Assembly: GCA_029204225.1 (NCBI GenBank)
Contig: CM055103.1
Coordinates: 49,709,756 to 49,773,755, forward strand
Origin: Diphasiastrum complanatum
Taxonomy: Eukaryota; Streptophyta; Lycopodiopsida; Lycopodiales; Lycopodiaceae
Direction: 5' to 3'
DNA: 64,000 nt
A program made the position numbers and the translations under genes. The notes under the pieces were generated by a model. The model was not told where the DNA came from. It saw nothing but the letters and a program-made list of their open reading frames with translations, and ran no database searches. Shown in pieces: positions 62,160 through 64,000 of the stretch (positions within the stretch are counted from its first letter, which is position 1; the number at the start of each line of letters is the position of its first letter).

Positions 62160-64000
62160 TTAACATGCTGCATACCAAAAGTTAAAACTAAAACTTGAAT
62201 CGCATAGTGCATACAACAGTGCTAAGTGTATATGATACAAAAAATTGGTGACTGATCCACATTCCACACATGCCTCATGAGAATGATCAAGACGTCTGAT
62301 GTCATAAACGATAAAGCTCTGATATATACAATGAATGGGCCAATGGCCAAGTACATGAGTATGATACATGGACAATGGACTCACAGACAAGTGGAGGGAT
62401 AATAGCAGAGGCACCAACTGATAAACTTTGGCCTAAATACACATCTAGAAGTACCTCATATGGATATGCAATATAAACAAGTGCTGGAGCATCAAGTGAC
62501 CAATCTGAAGTATCTGCTAATGCAATCGTAGTGGAAGCACCACGCACATCATGAAAAGTGTAAGCGCATACCAATGTCGAAGATACCTCAACAACCATGG
62601 AACCAATATCGAGAATAACATCAACAACTAAAGCCATTGGAATAATGAAGTAATTAGAACTAGGAATAGAATGCTCAAGCTCAAATGCTCAAGCTCAGCA
62701 GACAAAGTAGGATAGTAATGAGCAAATTCCTCAAAATGAGCATCAATGCACTCAAGAGCAACACCAAGGCACTCAACATTACGATCAAGCATGGTGTCAG
62801 CATCGACCTGTATCTCCTAATCAACTACTAGATTTGAAGCATCCTGAGAATCATCCGTTTGTTGAAGCATTCAAAAAAAATCTGGCTAAGTGGTACACCA
62901 AGTAGGATCAATCATGGCTTGACGAAGAGCACTGGTAAATGTAGTCCATGCAGCATTTGTGGAAAAGTCAAAAACCTGCATCCAGAACCATGTATAGACC
63001 TGACCACTGGGATATATGGCTACAAGTTGAACTTGCTGAGCAGGACTGTGCGGTCAAAGATAAATAGGTCTCCATTTTATGGAGCCAATAAACAAGCTCA
63101 TTGCCATCTAAAGAACCATTCAACCATTGTAAATGGTTAGTTAATCTTTATCATGGAAATCATGCAATACGGTGTGATGAGTATGTGGAGGAATAGGAAT
63201 GGGTAGATCCAAGAGTTCATCTTGGAAAACAAGTGAATGAGAATGAAAATAAAGTGGTCGTCAGAGCACTAAATGCTTGTGCAATGGCAAAGTGAATACG
63301 AGAAGGCAACGTACAAGAAAAAAAGTAGAAACCCGGAGGGAGAGGACACAAGTCGTCACCTCAACGTAGGCTCTACGCAAACGAATCTAGCAAATGACAG
63401 GGTGGTAAAGAAGCTACCAAATAGAGCACCAAGGAAGTACGCTACCAACTAAGGAGTCAAAAAACCAGCAAGCAAAAGTGTGCAAATGTATGTCTATATC
63501 ACCTCCAAATAAGGCACTAGAAATAGGTGGGTATGCTGCCCAAAAAAACAGCGAGGTAGCTCAAACTGCAGCAGCAAAGAGGGTGATGCACTGGCTAGAA
63601 CGTAGACCAAAGACCAGCAAACAACTGCTAGAATATGTGTTGAAATCACCTCCAAACAACACATTAGGAAGAACAGAAGGTACTGCCTTGAAAAACCAGC
63701 AAGTGAAGTTAAGAAAAACCTCAAAAATAGGGGAATGGAGCCTCCAAAAGTCTAGAAAGTGCAATAGGTACTGCCCAGATAATCCACCAAAACAGCCGCA
63801 GAAAATATAGTGGTCCTCTAAAGTAGTCGCCGGGAATAATCTACAAAAAGGAGAAAAAAAATTCTGCCGTCAAGTTTAGTAGTAGTTCTTCCTTTGAAAA
63901 TCTGCCAGAAAAATAAATGGAGATCCATTCATAAAAGCGGCAAAACAATCATTCACGAGAATTCTCCAACAAAGAAAAGAATAATAAAATCAATGGCTGC
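62160..64000 (-). mobile_element. Gypsy C-related remnant, runs off the window
   Basis: Minus strand. A Gag stretch GSLDGNELVYWLHKMETYL (about 63120-63040) matches GSFGGNLLENWFAKLDTYF of C-minus, and LRQAMIDPTW (about 62905) matches LRHAMIDPQW. At 62302-62820 an open region (QVDADTMLDRNVECLGVALE; GASTTIALADTSD) matches the unknown segment of C-minus. RT and integrase are not seen. The leader near 63860 (CTGCCGTCAAGTTTAG) resembles that of C-minus (CGGCCGCCAAATTTAG). The LTR, if present, is beyond 64000. Confidence 0.7.

Overview
This looks like nuclear DNA from a land plant with a large, repeat-rich genome. It holds one recognisable host gene, on the minus strand: a peroxisomal-type acyl-activating enzyme of the AAE17/AAE18 kind. 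The rest is dominated by nested retrotransposons, microsatellites and short hairpin-forming tracts. The very long TE-filled introns fit a fern or another large-genome non-seed plant, but the species cannot be fixed from sequence alone. No bacterial-type genes, rRNA, tRNA or CRISPR arrays were seen.

Host gene: ten exons can be traced between 58554 and 17035. All have AG/GT borders and the reading phase is kept across all nine introns. Together they give 451 residues plus the stop codon. The 5' exons lie beyond the right edge. Seven introns are 100-643 bp, but one is 11.7 kb and another 26.0 kb, and nearly all mobile elements between 20 and 57.7 kb sit inside these two. The split falls inside the ATP-binding loop SSGTTG|EPK.

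Layout: 1-17 kb is 3' flank with a TIR (foldback) element (2.2-3.0 kb), an internally deleted Ty3/gypsy element A1 (4.8-7.7 kb), a gypsy element B whose 825-codon ORF lacks the RT active site (8.9-12.7 kb), and a non-autonomous LTR element (12.9-14.9 kb). The 11.7-kb intron holds gypsy element C-minus (23.8-28.5 kb). The 26-kb intron holds two or three LINE copies (32.3-44.1 kb), one split by gypsy A2 (33.6-39.1 kb) and by a 785-bp insertion, then a Ty1/copia element (44.8-50.3 kb) and gypsy element C-plus (50.6-56.6 kb). To the right are a LINE derivative with only ORF1 (59.3-60.4 kb) and a gypsy remnant that runs off the window (62.2-64 kb).

The most unusual points are these. Family C LTRs end in AG...CT instead of TG...CA, shown by two copies with perfect 5-bp target duplications. 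A dispersed set of short hairpin tracts is built from locus-specific palindromic words, and two LTR elements have inserted in or next to such tracts. A PCNA-binding (PIP-box-like) motif lies at the C-terminus of the LINE ORF2. An open segment of unknown function stands where RT should be in C-minus, with a relative in the 62-64 kb remnant. All assignments rest on reading the sequence; no database search was run.
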